NCBI GenBank assembly: GCA_946540705.1
Contig: CAMNJD010000347.1
Span: 1 to 5,991 of the forward strand
Source: an uncultured Ruminococcus sp.
GTDB lineage: Bacteria > Bacillota > Clostridia > Oscillospirales > Ruminococcaceae
DNA: 5,991 nucleotides
Direction: 5' to 3'
In this document: in pieces, positions 1-5,730 of the stretch
How the letters are laid out: each line of letters starts with the position of its first letter
How positions within the stretch are numbered: the first letter of the stretch is position 1
The notes under the pieces: generated by a model
What the model saw: only the letters and a program-made list of their open reading frames with translations
What the model was told of the DNA's origin: nothing
Database searches by the model: none
Program-made: the position numbers and the translations under genes

Positions 1-824
1 CACCCGCCCATCTGCTCCATGAGTGTACGGGCGATCGAAAGACCCAGACCGGTCGCATAATTTGCTGTCTCGACGGTATAAAACCGGTCAAATAGCTGTG
101 CGATTTGCACCGGATCCAAAGCGGGTGCAGAATTGCGAAAGATCACGGTACCGTCATCTTCAAGCGATATTTGCAGATCACCGCTGCTGTACTTGACCGC
201 ATTATTCAGCAGATTTGAGAATACCCGAGATAAGTCTTCACGGTTTGCTCGGCAGACGATCCGCTGTTCCGTAATCGAGATTTCCGGCGTGATGCCGCGC
301 TCGGAGAGGGCAGGGTAGAAGCTGCTGATGCTTTCTGCCAGAAGCTGATTGATGAACACATCCTCTGTCCGGGCTTCGCGCTCATCACTGAGAATCACGG
401 AATACCGAAACAACTCACCAATCAGATGCTTCATCATGTCTGTGCGCTCGGTCATGACCGCGAGATAACGCTGTTTGGCCTCGGGGTCGTCGGTTTTCTT
501 CAGCAGATCGAGATAACCGCAGATCGCGGTGAGCGGTGTGCGCAGGTCGTGAGAAATATTTGAGACTGCGCGCGTTAATTCGGTATTGCCCTGATGATAC
601 AGCAAATGCTCCTCACGCAGAATGAGGAGCTGCTTGTTGACACAGTCTGCGAGCCGACATATGTCACGGTCTGTCGTTGAAATGCTGATAAGGGTATTGG
701 TATCGGTTTGCAGCTTGTCGGCAAATTCTGTTTCGATCTCTCTTGCACCGCGCTTCATGCGGAAGAGCTTCCAGCAGAGAAGCAGGATCACAATGCCGGA
801 GGCAAGCAGCAAACCATATACCAT
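1..824 (-). CDS. Sensor histidine kinase, single N-terminal membrane helix, C-terminus cut by window edge
   Basis: Membrane-bound two-component kinase that would autophosphorylate and pass phosphate to a response regulator; signal and partner are unknown. The 274 visible residues show one membrane helix (about 3-20) with no extracellular domain, a linker to about 80, the dimerisation/H-box SHDLRTPL with phospho-acceptor His92, an N-box SNLLNNAVKYS (203-213), an F-box FDRFYT (245-250) and a G2 box GLGLSIA (260-265 region). The usual DxGxG G1 motif is absent; the segment FRNSAPALDP stands in its place. From memory, this pattern recurs in a subgroup of Firmicutes kinases that remain plausible enzymes. 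The ATG at 824 is supported by AAGGAG eight bases upstream. No response regulator lies upstream, where a HAD phosphatase gene is found; a partner could follow beyond the left edge. Only the final part of the ATPase domain is missing. The kinase call is firm; the specific role is not assignable. Confidence 0.95.
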   Translation of the reverse strand, partial: MVYGLLLASGIVILLLCWKLFRMKRGAREIETEFADKLQTDTNTLISISTTDRDICRLADCVNKQLLILREEHLLYHQGNTELTRAVSNISHDLRTPLTAICGYLDLLKKTDDPEAKQRYLAVMTERTDMMKHLIGELFRYSVILSDEREARTEDVFINQLLAESISSFYPALSERGITPEISITEQRIVCRANREDLSRVFSNLLNNAVKYSSGDLQISLEDDGTVIFRNSAPALDPVQIAQLFDRFYTVETANYATGLGLSIARTLMEQMGG

Positions 825-832
825 AATGAATA

Positions 833-838
833 CTCCTT
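833..838 (-). promoter_or_regulatory. Shine-Dalgarno of the histidine kinase gene, abutting the MITE
   Basis: AAGGAG on the minus strand, eight bases before the ATG at 824. Its first A is the complement of T838, part of the TA that borders the inverted-repeat element, so the element ends directly at this ribosome binding site without destroying it. Confidence 0.85.
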
Positions 839-839
839 A

Positions 840-853
840 GGGCGTGTTGACAC
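840..853 (+). repeat. Left terminal inverted repeat of the MITE
   Basis: GGGCGTGTTGACAC, perfectly complementary to 983-996. The match becomes 16 bp if the flanking TA is counted. Seven of its bases (842-848, GCGTGTT) also have an inverted copy just inside the element at 861-867 (AACACGC), a possible sub-terminal site or short hairpin. Confidence 0.9.
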
Positions 854-879
854 AAAGCCTAACACGCGTCTTTCTGGCT

Positions 880-972
880 GATTTTGCCCCGTTCGTCGTT
901 AAGGCAACACCGCACAAAGCCCGCCTGCGGATTTTTGCCTAGAACGGAACAAAATCATCTCAAAAATCCGCA
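880..972. repeat. Internal inverted repeats of the MITE (crossing and nested)
   Basis: TGCGGATTTTTG at 926-937 is perfectly complementary to 961-972 (12 bp, 23-base loop). A second pair, 880-894 with 942-956, matches at 13 of 15 positions and crosses the first. A third possible hairpin pairs 902-907 and 910-914 with 935-940 and 926-930. These foldings are mutually exclusive unless a pseudoknot forms. A 9-base direct repeat, CACAAAGCC, occurs at 851-859 and 913-921. Confidence 0.75.
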
Positions 973-982
973 TATTATTTTA

Positions 983-996
983 GTGTCAACACGCCC
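983..996 (-). repeat. Right terminal inverted repeat of the MITE
   Basis: GTGTCAACACGCCC on the plus strand, the exact reverse complement of 840-853. The base just inside the repeat differs between the two ends, so the perfect repeat stops at 14 bp. Confidence 0.9.
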
Positions 997-1013
997 TAGT
1001 TCCTTTTGCTCAT

Positions 1014-1652
1014 TCAGTCTCCGAAAAGCGTCTTTGCAGCGGCTTTCAGCTCACTGAGCGAGCAAATCGAGGCATCACAGGCATCGGGCTGACCGAAGCC
1101 GTAGGCAGCATGGATAAACGGCACACCGGCTTCCTTTGCCGCGTCGGCATCGCCCTGTGTGTCGCCGACATAGACGCAGTCTGTAATGCCCTGACGTTCC
1201 ATGACAAGGCGGATGTTCTGCCCTTTTGACAGCCCGGTTCTGCCGGCGCTCTCGCTGTCACAGAACAGCTCTGAGAAGCCGCACTGATTCAGATAGACCC
1301 CGATATATCCGTCCTGACAGTTGCTCACGACGGCGAGTGCATATTCCTGCGCCAGTTCTGCGAGAATCTCACGCTCATGCGCAAAGATGCGTGCCGGGTG
1401 CGTTTGCAGGAATTCGATCTCGTGATCCATGCAGAGCCCCATAACCCGGAGCTGCTCCTCCTTCGGCAGTGCCGGCAGCATCATGGCTGCGATCACATCC
1501 ATTGTTTTGCCCATATATTGATGCATGTCGTCTGTTGTGATACGTTCGGGGCGGTTTGCGAGGTGCTCCAGCGCATCGTTCCATGCCCATGTCACCTCTG
1601 CCGACGAATCCCAGAGCGTGCCGTCCAGATCGAATAAAATTGCCTTCTTCAT
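1014..1652 (-). CDS. HAD-superfamily hydrolase, subfamily IA phosphatase (phosphoglycolate phosphatase-like)
   Basis: Predicted cytosolic Mg-dependent phosphatase of 212 residues. All four HAD motifs are visible: DLDGT at 8-12 (nucleophile Asp8, acid/base Asp10), Ser110 in VVSN, Lys143 in LSKG, and GDTQGD at 163-168. Residues of about 15-85 form the helical C1 cap inserted between motifs I and II, as in Gph/beta-phosphoglucomutase-like enzymes. The substrate cannot be read from the sequence; phosphoglycolate, a sugar phosphate or a nucleotide are all possible. The frame stays open to 1733, but I chose the ATG at 1652 because MKKAILFDLDG is the classic family N-terminus and GGAGG lies five bases before it; the 27-residue extension would overlap the preceding gene. 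It follows the flavoprotein gene by 25 bases, probably in the same operon, and is followed by the MITE. Confidence 0.92.
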   Translation of the reverse strand: MKKAILFDLDGTLWDSSAEVTWAWNDALEHLANRPERITTDDMHQYMGKTMDVIAAMMLPALPKEEQLRVMGLCMDHEIEFLQTHPARIFAHEREILAELAQEYALAVVSNCQDGYIGVYLNQCGFSELFCDSESAGRTGLSKGQNIRLVMERQGITDCVYVGDTQGDADAAKEAGVPFIHAAYGFGQPDACDASICSLSELKAAAKTLFGD

Positions 1653-1657
1653 TGGTT

Positions 1658-1662
1658 CCTCC
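1658..1662 (-). promoter_or_regulatory. Shine-Dalgarno deciding the HAD phosphatase start
   Basis: GGAGG on the minus strand, five bases before the ATG at 1652. It supports that start over the upstream in-frame ATG at 1733. Confidence 0.8.
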
Positions 1663-1677
1663 GTTGTGTGATAAATT

Positions 1678-2367
1678 TTAATTCCAAGGGCGCTTTCTGC
1701 CTGTCCAGCCCTTTTCCTTCCAGTAGCGGACATCGGCAGGGTTGAAGCCGTTTTTCTGCATCATGCGCATGATAAAAAACATCGCCCTTGTTTTCAGACC
1801 GGGCTTTGCTTTGCCGTTCCGTTTTGTGATGCTGCGTGCGATCGCAGACGTTTTCTTCTCGATCGCACGGCGCTTTTTCGCGTTGATGCTGTTCCAGTCC
1901 GTCGCTGCAACGGCACAGCCGTACCGGTAGATTTTTGCAACGCCCCAGAAGAACAGGCTGTCCGCCATGTCCTTGTTCGTCGATTTCACACCGGCGCCTG
2001 CTGCGGTCGAAATGCACACGCCCTGCTTGCGGAACATTTTTTCTTCGGGGCGATGCGCCATCCAGCGCCAGCCGTAGTGGTCTAAAAACGCTTTCATCGC
2101 ACCGGTCGCGTGACAGACATAAACCGGGCTTGCAAGGATGATGACATCTGCGGCGTCGATCGCCTTCGTGATCGGAGCGAGCCTTTGAAAATGCGGGCAT
2201 TTTGTCTCGCTTTCCATGAAGCACTGTGTGCATCCGAGGCAGAATTCGCCGAAATCCCGCGGCAGGAAGAATTCTGTCAGCTCTCCGCCGAGCTTTTCCG
2301 CGATCCGGTGCGCGATCTGATAGGTTGAGCCCTTATGGCTCTGTCCGTGAATGATCACTGTTTTCAT
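1678..2367 (-). CDS. Flavodoxin-fold NAD(P)H-dependent oxidoreductase with iron-sulfur-flavoprotein-like cysteine motif
   Basis: A 229-residue predicted cytosolic flavoprotein. The N-terminus MKTVIIHGQSHKGST is an FMN phosphate-binding loop of the flavodoxin/FMN-reductase type (strand, then GxSxxGST around 8-15). DVIILASPVYVCHATGAMK (74-92) is the second flavin-contacting segment typical of this family. Cys43, Cys46, Cys49 and Cys57 have the spacing CX2CX2CX7C, matching the compact motif that binds a 4Fe-4S cluster in Isf-type iron-sulfur flavoproteins, so electron transfer is plausible. The basic, aromatic C-terminal tail (about 185-229, ending in a WKEKGW motif region) has no function I recognise. 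The ATG at 2367 overlaps the stop of the upstream gene in ATGA, and AGGAG lies eight bases before it, so translation is probably coupled. The frame stays open to 2463, but that extension is low-complexity and lies inside the upstream gene. Substrate unknown. Confidence 0.88.
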   Translation of the reverse strand: MKTVIIHGQSHKGSTYQIAHRIAEKLGGELTEFFLPRDFGEFCLGCTQCFMESETKCPHFQRLAPITKAIDAADVIILASPVYVCHATGAMKAFLDHYGWRWMAHRPEEKMFRKQGVCISTAAGAGVKSTNKDMADSLFFWGVAKIYRYGCAVAATDWNSINAKKRRAIEKKTSAIARSITKRNGKAKPGLKTRAMFFIMRMMQKNGFNPADVRYWKEKGWTGRKRPWN

Positions 2368-2897
2368 ACTGATTGCTCCTGTGATTGCACATCGGGCAGC
2401 AGCGGCAGATGTTCCGCTTCCAGCCGGATGAAATAAACAAGCTGAAGCCATTGCGGCTCGCACGCCATGACCGGGCGCAGCTTTTCGAGGGTACGCTTGC
2501 CGGTTCTGCGGTCAAGCAGTGCAAACATGCGGACAAGTGCGTTCTCCGAGTTCCGGCTCTGTTCGATGCTCTGACTGTCGAATTTGGCAAAGGCGCGGTA
2601 GAAGTCAATCTGGAAGAATTCACCGTCATGCAGTGCTTTCATCGCAGCCGCATGCCATTTCCCTGCGCCGTCATCAGATTCCGGGGTACTGCCGTAATAA
2701 TGATGCCACTGAAGCGTCATGCGCTCAAAATAGTTGCTTTTGAGGATCTCATTGCCGTCCAGCCGCAGCGCGACTCTGCCCTCATCGCCGTCGTGCATTT
2801 TGTGATAGTTCGTGACAAAATAGGTCAGGCGGCCGCGTAGGGATTCCGCGAGATATTCGGTTTCGAGCTTTTTGCGCATATAGGTGAATCGCTGCAT
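2364..2897 (-). CDS. SF0329-like protein of unknown function
   Basis: A 177-residue soluble protein without membrane segments or a signal peptide. The pattern KKLE...LAESLRGRLTYFVTNYHKMHD followed by EGR and LDGNEI (residues 9-51), and the later LLDRRTGKRTLEKL (127-140) with a WLQ...FIRLEAE ending, resemble from memory the SF0329 family, small proteins seen in Firmicutes and some enterobacteria whose biochemical role is not established. I see no catalytic motif. The ATG at 2897 lies six bases after the stop of the yhfC-type gene, and GGAGG within that gene's last codons sits eleven bases before it, somewhat long. An internal Met7 is possible but has no better ribosome site. It is coupled to the following flavoprotein by a 4-base overlap. 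Family assignment is moderate; the reading frame itself is secure from its context. Confidence 0.78.
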   Translation of the reverse strand: MQRFTYMRKKLETEYLAESLRGRLTYFVTNYHKMHDGDEGRVALRLDGNEILKSNYFERMTLQWHHYYGSTPESDDGAGKWHAAAMKALHDGEFFQIDFYRAFAKFDSQSIEQSRNSENALVRMFALLDRRTGKRTLEKLRPVMACEPQWLQLVYFIRLEAEHLPLLPDVQSQEQSV

Positions 2898-2903
2898 ACC
2901 CGG

Positions 2904-3734
2904 TTATTCCTCCGATATTGCATATTGTTCGTCCGTGATTTCTCTGATCACACTGCGCCCGCCGATCAGTTTGCAGACCAATACGGTGATGCCGGCCGCG
3001 CAGAGCAGTCCTGTGCTGACCGCAGCCCAGTCGCCGCCGGTCACGCCCGCGATATTATACAGTTCGTTGATCGCATCATGCAGCAGAATTGCAATCATCA
3101 ACCCCTGCAAGCCCTGCCCGTACTGTATTTTTTTGTAGATCAGCACAGACAGTGCAATGTGAAAGCAGAGATTGCCGCCCGCGTTCAGAATGTGCATCAA
3201 ACTGAGCGGGAGCCCTCTTTCCGCATAACCCTGCAAGTTTGTTATGATCTGTTCGGCACGTTCGGCGGATTTCCCGTCTGTGAAATAGGAAAGCCCCTCA
3301 CTGTTGTATGTTGTGCCGTAACCGTATACGCGAAACGACTGAATCCCGCGGATGATGCATTCGAGGCCTCCGTGACCGATGCCGTAACAGACTGCCGCCG
3401 CAGAACAGTTGATGTCAGTGACCGGCAGCCGCATGGTGCCCCAGCGCCCGGCCTCCTCAAAGATGCAGACGGTGGCTGCTGCGAACAGTGCGCGGCTTGC
3501 GGGCGGAGCGGAAAAGAACAGCAGATTGACCGTGAGGTCATTGAACCGCGTCGCCAGAAAATAGGTGACAGCACCGGCGGTCAGCGGAAGCATGCGCAGA
3601 GCGCAGCAGCGGTACATCAGATAACAGGCGGCAAGCGGCAGCAGCAGACAGAGCAGTCCGGTCAGAAAATAACCGCACAGAGTTGATGTCGGAAATACGA
3701 TCTCCGGTACAGGTGAGGGGAGTGATTCAAACAC
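2904..3734 (-). CDS. YhfC-family predicted intramembrane protease
   Basis: A 276-residue polytopic membrane protein with about seven or eight hydrophobic helices (for example 20-41, 46-61, 80-93, 110-120, 178-200, 207-229, 237-256). Conserved polar motifs lie within the helices: FEEAGR (92-97, EExxR), GIGHGGLE (118-125), FH (191-192), and HDAIN (219-223, HxxxN). These match YhfC (DUF2324), related to the CPBP/Rce1-type glutamic intramembrane proteases, with Glu93/Glu94 and the His residues as likely active-site groups. The natural substrate is unknown; some CPBP relatives act on prenylated or bacteriocin-related peptides, but nothing here indicates that. The start is GTG at 3732-3734, with AAGGAGG six bases upstream overlapping the uvrB stop codon. 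The gene lies 11 bases after uvrB, so the two are probably co-transcribed. The family call is good; protease activity is inferred. Confidence 0.85.
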   Translation of the reverse strand: MFESLPSPVPEIVFPTSTLCGYFLTGLLCLLLPLAACYLMYRCCALRMLPLTAGAVTYFLATRFNDLTVNLLFFSAPPASRALFAAATVCIFEEAGRWGTMRLPVTDINCSAAAVCYGIGHGGLECIIRGIQSFRVYGYGTTYNSEGLSYFTDGKSAERAEQIITNLQGYAERGLPLSLMHILNAGGNLCFHIALSVLIYKKIQYGQGLQGLMIAILLHDAINELYNIAGVTGGDWAAVSTGLLCAAGITVLVCKLIGGRSVIREITDEQYAISEE

Positions 3735-3740
3735 GGAGAA

Positions 3741-3747
3741 CCTCCTT
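3741..3747 (-). promoter_or_regulatory. Shine-Dalgarno deciding the GTG start of the yhfC-type gene
   Basis: AAGGAGG on the minus strand, six bases before the GTG at 3734. It overlaps the first two bases of the uvrB TAA stop (3746-3748), so ribosomes finishing uvrB sit on this site and translation may be coupled. Confidence 0.85.
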
Positions 3748-5707
3748 ATTTTTGCAGCTCCTTGATTTTGTCGCGGAGATAGGCCGCATGCTCGAATTCA
3801 AGCAGCTTTGCTGCCTCCTTCATCTGTTCCGTCAGTTCTTTGATGAGTGCTTCGCGCTCCTGACGGTTCATCTGCTTATGCACTTTCTTCTCGGTTTTTT
3901 CCTTTGTGGAAATCTCCAGCACATCCCGCACATCCTTGATAATCGTCTGCGGGACGATGCCGTGCTCCTGATTGTACGCGATCTGAAGTGTGCGGCGGCG
4001 TTCGGTCTCGCGCAGTGCCCGCTCCATGCTGCCGGTGACTTCATCGGCATAGAGAATGACCTGACCGTGTGCGTTTCTTGCTGCGCGGCCGATTGTCTGA
4101 ATGAGCGAGGTTTCCGAGCGCAGGAAGCCTTCCTTGTCCGCATCGAGGATCGCAACCAGAGAGACTTCCGGCAGATCAAGTCCCTCGCGCAGCAGGTTGA
4201 TGCCGACCAGTACGTCAAATTCACCGAGGCGCAGGTCGCGGATGATCTCCATGCGCTCGACCGTATCGACATCGTGATGCAGATACCGCACCCGGACGTT
4301 CATGTTTGAGAGGAACTGTGTTAAGTCCTCCGCCATTTTCTTAGTCAGCGTGGTGATCAGTACGCGTTCATTGCGGTCAACGCGGGTGTTGATCTCAGAG
4401 AGCAGATCCTCGATCTGTCCGGTAACGGGTCTGACCGAGACTTCCGGGTCAACCAGTCCTGTCGGGCGGATGACCTGTTCGACGACTGTCTGTGTGAATT
4501 CCTTTTCGAGCTTGCCCGGCGTCGCACTGACATACAGCGCTTCATGGATCTTTGACTTGAACTCCTCGAAATTCAGCGGCCGGTTATCAAATGCACTGGG
4601 CAGACGGAAGCCGTATTCGACCAGCGTTTCCTTTCGCGCACGGTCGCCGGCATACATCGAGCCGACCTGCGGCAGCGTTACATGCGATTCATCCACGATC
4701 AGCAGGAAATCCTCCGGAAAGTGGTCGAGCAGTGTGAACGGCCGTGAGCCCGGTTCTCTGCGTTCCAGTACGCGGGAGTAGTTTTCCACGCCGCTGCACA
4801 TGCCGATCTCCCGCAGCATCTCAATATCGTAATGTGTGCGCTGAGCAATGCGCTCTGCCTCGAGCGGCCGGTGATTTGCCTCGAAATAGGCAACACGCTC
4901 CGCCAGCTCCTCCTCAAGATCTTTGATTGCGTCCTCAAGCTGATCGCCGGATACGACATAGTGACTTGCAGGGAAGATGACTGCATGCCGCAGGACAGAG
5001 ACAGTTTCGCCGGTGACAAGCGCGATCTCGCTGATGCGGTCAATCTCGTCCCCGAAGAACTCCACGCGCACGGCGTTTTCGGTCGTGTTGACCGGGCAGA
5101 TGTCGATAACATCGCCGTGAACGCGGAACTTGCCGCGCTCCAGTGCAATGTCGTTGCGCTGATACTGGATGCGTACCAGCTCATCAATCAGCTCCTCGCG
5201 GGACATTTCCGCCCCGGGGCGCAGAGAAACAGACATGCCGCGGTATTCCTCCGGCGAGCCGAGCGAGTAGATGCACGAGACGGACGATACGATGATGACA
5301 TCGCGCCGTTCAGCCAGCGCCATTGTCGCGGAATGCCGCAGACGGTCAATCTCGTCATTGATTGCGGAGTCCTTTTCGATATAGCTGTCAGTGCTCGGAA
5401 TATAGGCCTCCGGCTGATAGTAGTCATAATATGACACAAAATATTCCACCGCGTTCTCCGGGAAGAATTCCTTGAATTCTGAGCAGAGCTGCGCGGCGAG
5501 AATCTTGTTATGAGCCAGAACGAGCGTCGGCTTGTTGCGTGCTGCGATCAGATTTGCCATGGTGAAGGTCTTGCCGGAGCCGGTGACGCCGAGCAGCACC
5601 TGCTGCTTTTTTCCGGCTTCATAGCCTTCGATGAGCTGTCGGATCGCTTTGGGCTGATCGCCGGCTGCGGGATAAGGGGCGTGCAGCCGGAACGGGATCT
5701 GTTCCAT
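3746..5707 (-). CDS. uvrB: UvrABC excinuclease subunit B
   Basis: Cytosolic ATP-dependent damage-verification subunit of nucleotide excision repair: loaded by UvrA, it clamps damaged DNA and recruits UvrC for incision. At 653 residues it is of normal family length. In order: GDQPKAI (16-22), Walker A GVTGSGKT (40-47), the beta-hairpin region YYDYYQPEAYIPSTDSYIE (93-111) that inserts between strands, Walker B LLIVDESH (335-342), SATPG (394-398), TTLTKKMAEDL (452-462), GINLLREGLDLPEVSL (502-517), helicase motif VI QTIGRAARN (537-545), and the C-terminal UVR domain (about 615-650) that contacts UvrC. All catalytic motifs look intact. I chose the ATG at 5707 because MEQIPFRLHAPYPAAGDQP is the family N-terminus and GGAGG lies eight bases before it; the open frame to 5818 runs into radC. 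It follows radC by 23 bases. uvrA is not next to it; a yhfC-type gene follows instead. Confidence 0.99.
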   Translation of the reverse strand: MEQIPFRLHAPYPAAGDQPKAIRQLIEGYEAGKKQQVLLGVTGSGKTFTMANLIAARNKPTLVLAHNKILAAQLCSEFKEFFPENAVEYFVSYYDYYQPEAYIPSTDSYIEKDSAINDEIDRLRHSATMALAERRDVIIVSSVSCIYSLGSPEEYRGMSVSLRPGAEMSREELIDELVRIQYQRNDIALERGKFRVHGDVIDICPVNTTENAVRVEFFGDEIDRISEIALVTGETVSVLRHAVIFPASHYVVSGDQLEDAIKDLEEELAERVAYFEANHRPLEAERIAQRTHYDIEMLREIGMCSGVENYSRVLERREPGSRPFTLLDHFPEDFLLIVDESHVTLPQVGSMYAGDRARKETLVEYGFRLPSAFDNRPLNFEEFKSKIHEALYVSATPGKLEKEFTQTVVEQVIRPTGLVDPEVSVRPVTGQIEDLLSEINTRVDRNERVLITTLTKKMAEDLTQFLSNMNVRVRYLHHDVDTVERMEIIRDLRLGEFDVLVGINLLREGLDLPEVSLVAILDADKEGFLRSETSLIQTIGRAARNAHGQVILYADEVTGSMERALRETERRRTLQIAYNQEHGIVPQTIIKDVRDVLEISTKEKTEKKVHKQMNRQEREALIKELTEQMKEAAKLLEFEHAAYLRDKIKELQK

Positions 5708-5715
5708 ATCATGTA

Positions 5716-5720
5716 CCTCC
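5716..5720 (-). promoter_or_regulatory. Shine-Dalgarno deciding the uvrB start
   Basis: GGAGG on the minus strand, eight bases before the ATG at 5707, located in the 23-base gap after the radC stop. A nearby ATG at 5712 is out of frame, and the in-frame ATG at 5818 lies within radC. Confidence 0.85.
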
Positions 5721-5730
5721 GGATCTGTTG

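Larger units (their letters stand above)
838..998. mobile_element. MITE-like non-autonomous element with 14-bp terminal inverted repeats and TA flanks
   Basis: A 157-bp element (840-996) begins with GGGCGTGTTGACAC and ends with its exact reverse complement. A TA dinucleotide lies outside each end (838-839 and 997-998), as expected for a TA target duplication. The interior has no credible ORF and contains several further inverted repeats. Small size, perfect terminal repeats, a TA flank and lack of coding capacity fit a miniature inverted-repeat transposable element moved in trans by a transposase encoded elsewhere. TA duplications occur with IS630/Tc1-type elements and with some IS5-family groups; I cannot say which applies. 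It fills the gap between the HAD phosphatase and histidine kinase genes. An alternative is a dispersed structured repeat with an RNA-level role. The repeat structure is seen directly; mobility is inferred. Confidence 0.8.

Noticed and set aside
847..852. TTGACA in each terminal repeat as a -35 promoter element
   Set aside because: Both copies point into the element and no good -10 box lies 16-18 bases downstream of either. The match is more simply part of the terminal repeat.
926..980. 12-bp stem followed by an AT-rich plus-strand tail, a possible terminator
   Set aside because: The tail is not a T-run, the loop is 23 bases, and it would act on plus-strand transcripts although all genes are on the minus strand. 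On the minus strand the stem is followed by GC-rich sequence.
999..1013. Mini-ORF ATG AGC AAA AGG AAC TAG directly after the HAD stop codon
   Set aside because: Only five codons, ending at the element border, with no ribosome binding site of its own that stands out.
1649..2233. 194-codon minus-strand open frame
   Set aside because: It overlaps the flavoprotein in another frame and gives an Arg/Cys/His-rich translation without any motif.
2925..3686. 253-codon plus-strand open frame
   Set aside because: It lies wholly antisense to the YhfC-type gene, whose motifs and ribosome site are clear. Its translation is polar and low in complexity with no recognisable domain, as expected of a shadow frame in GC-rich DNA.
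3683..4309. 208-codon plus-strand open frame
   Set aside because: It is antisense to the end of uvrB and the start of the next gene, with no recognisable family pattern.
4832..5434. 200-codon plus-strand open frame
   Set aside because: It is antisense to conserved uvrB sequence; the open frame is explained by codon bias on the coding strand.
5689..5705. Imperfect palindrome GGAAC-N7-GTTCC at the start of uvrB, a possible LexA box
   Set aside because: The Gram-positive LexA operator has four bases between GAAC and GTTC; here there are seven, and the site lies inside the coding sequence.
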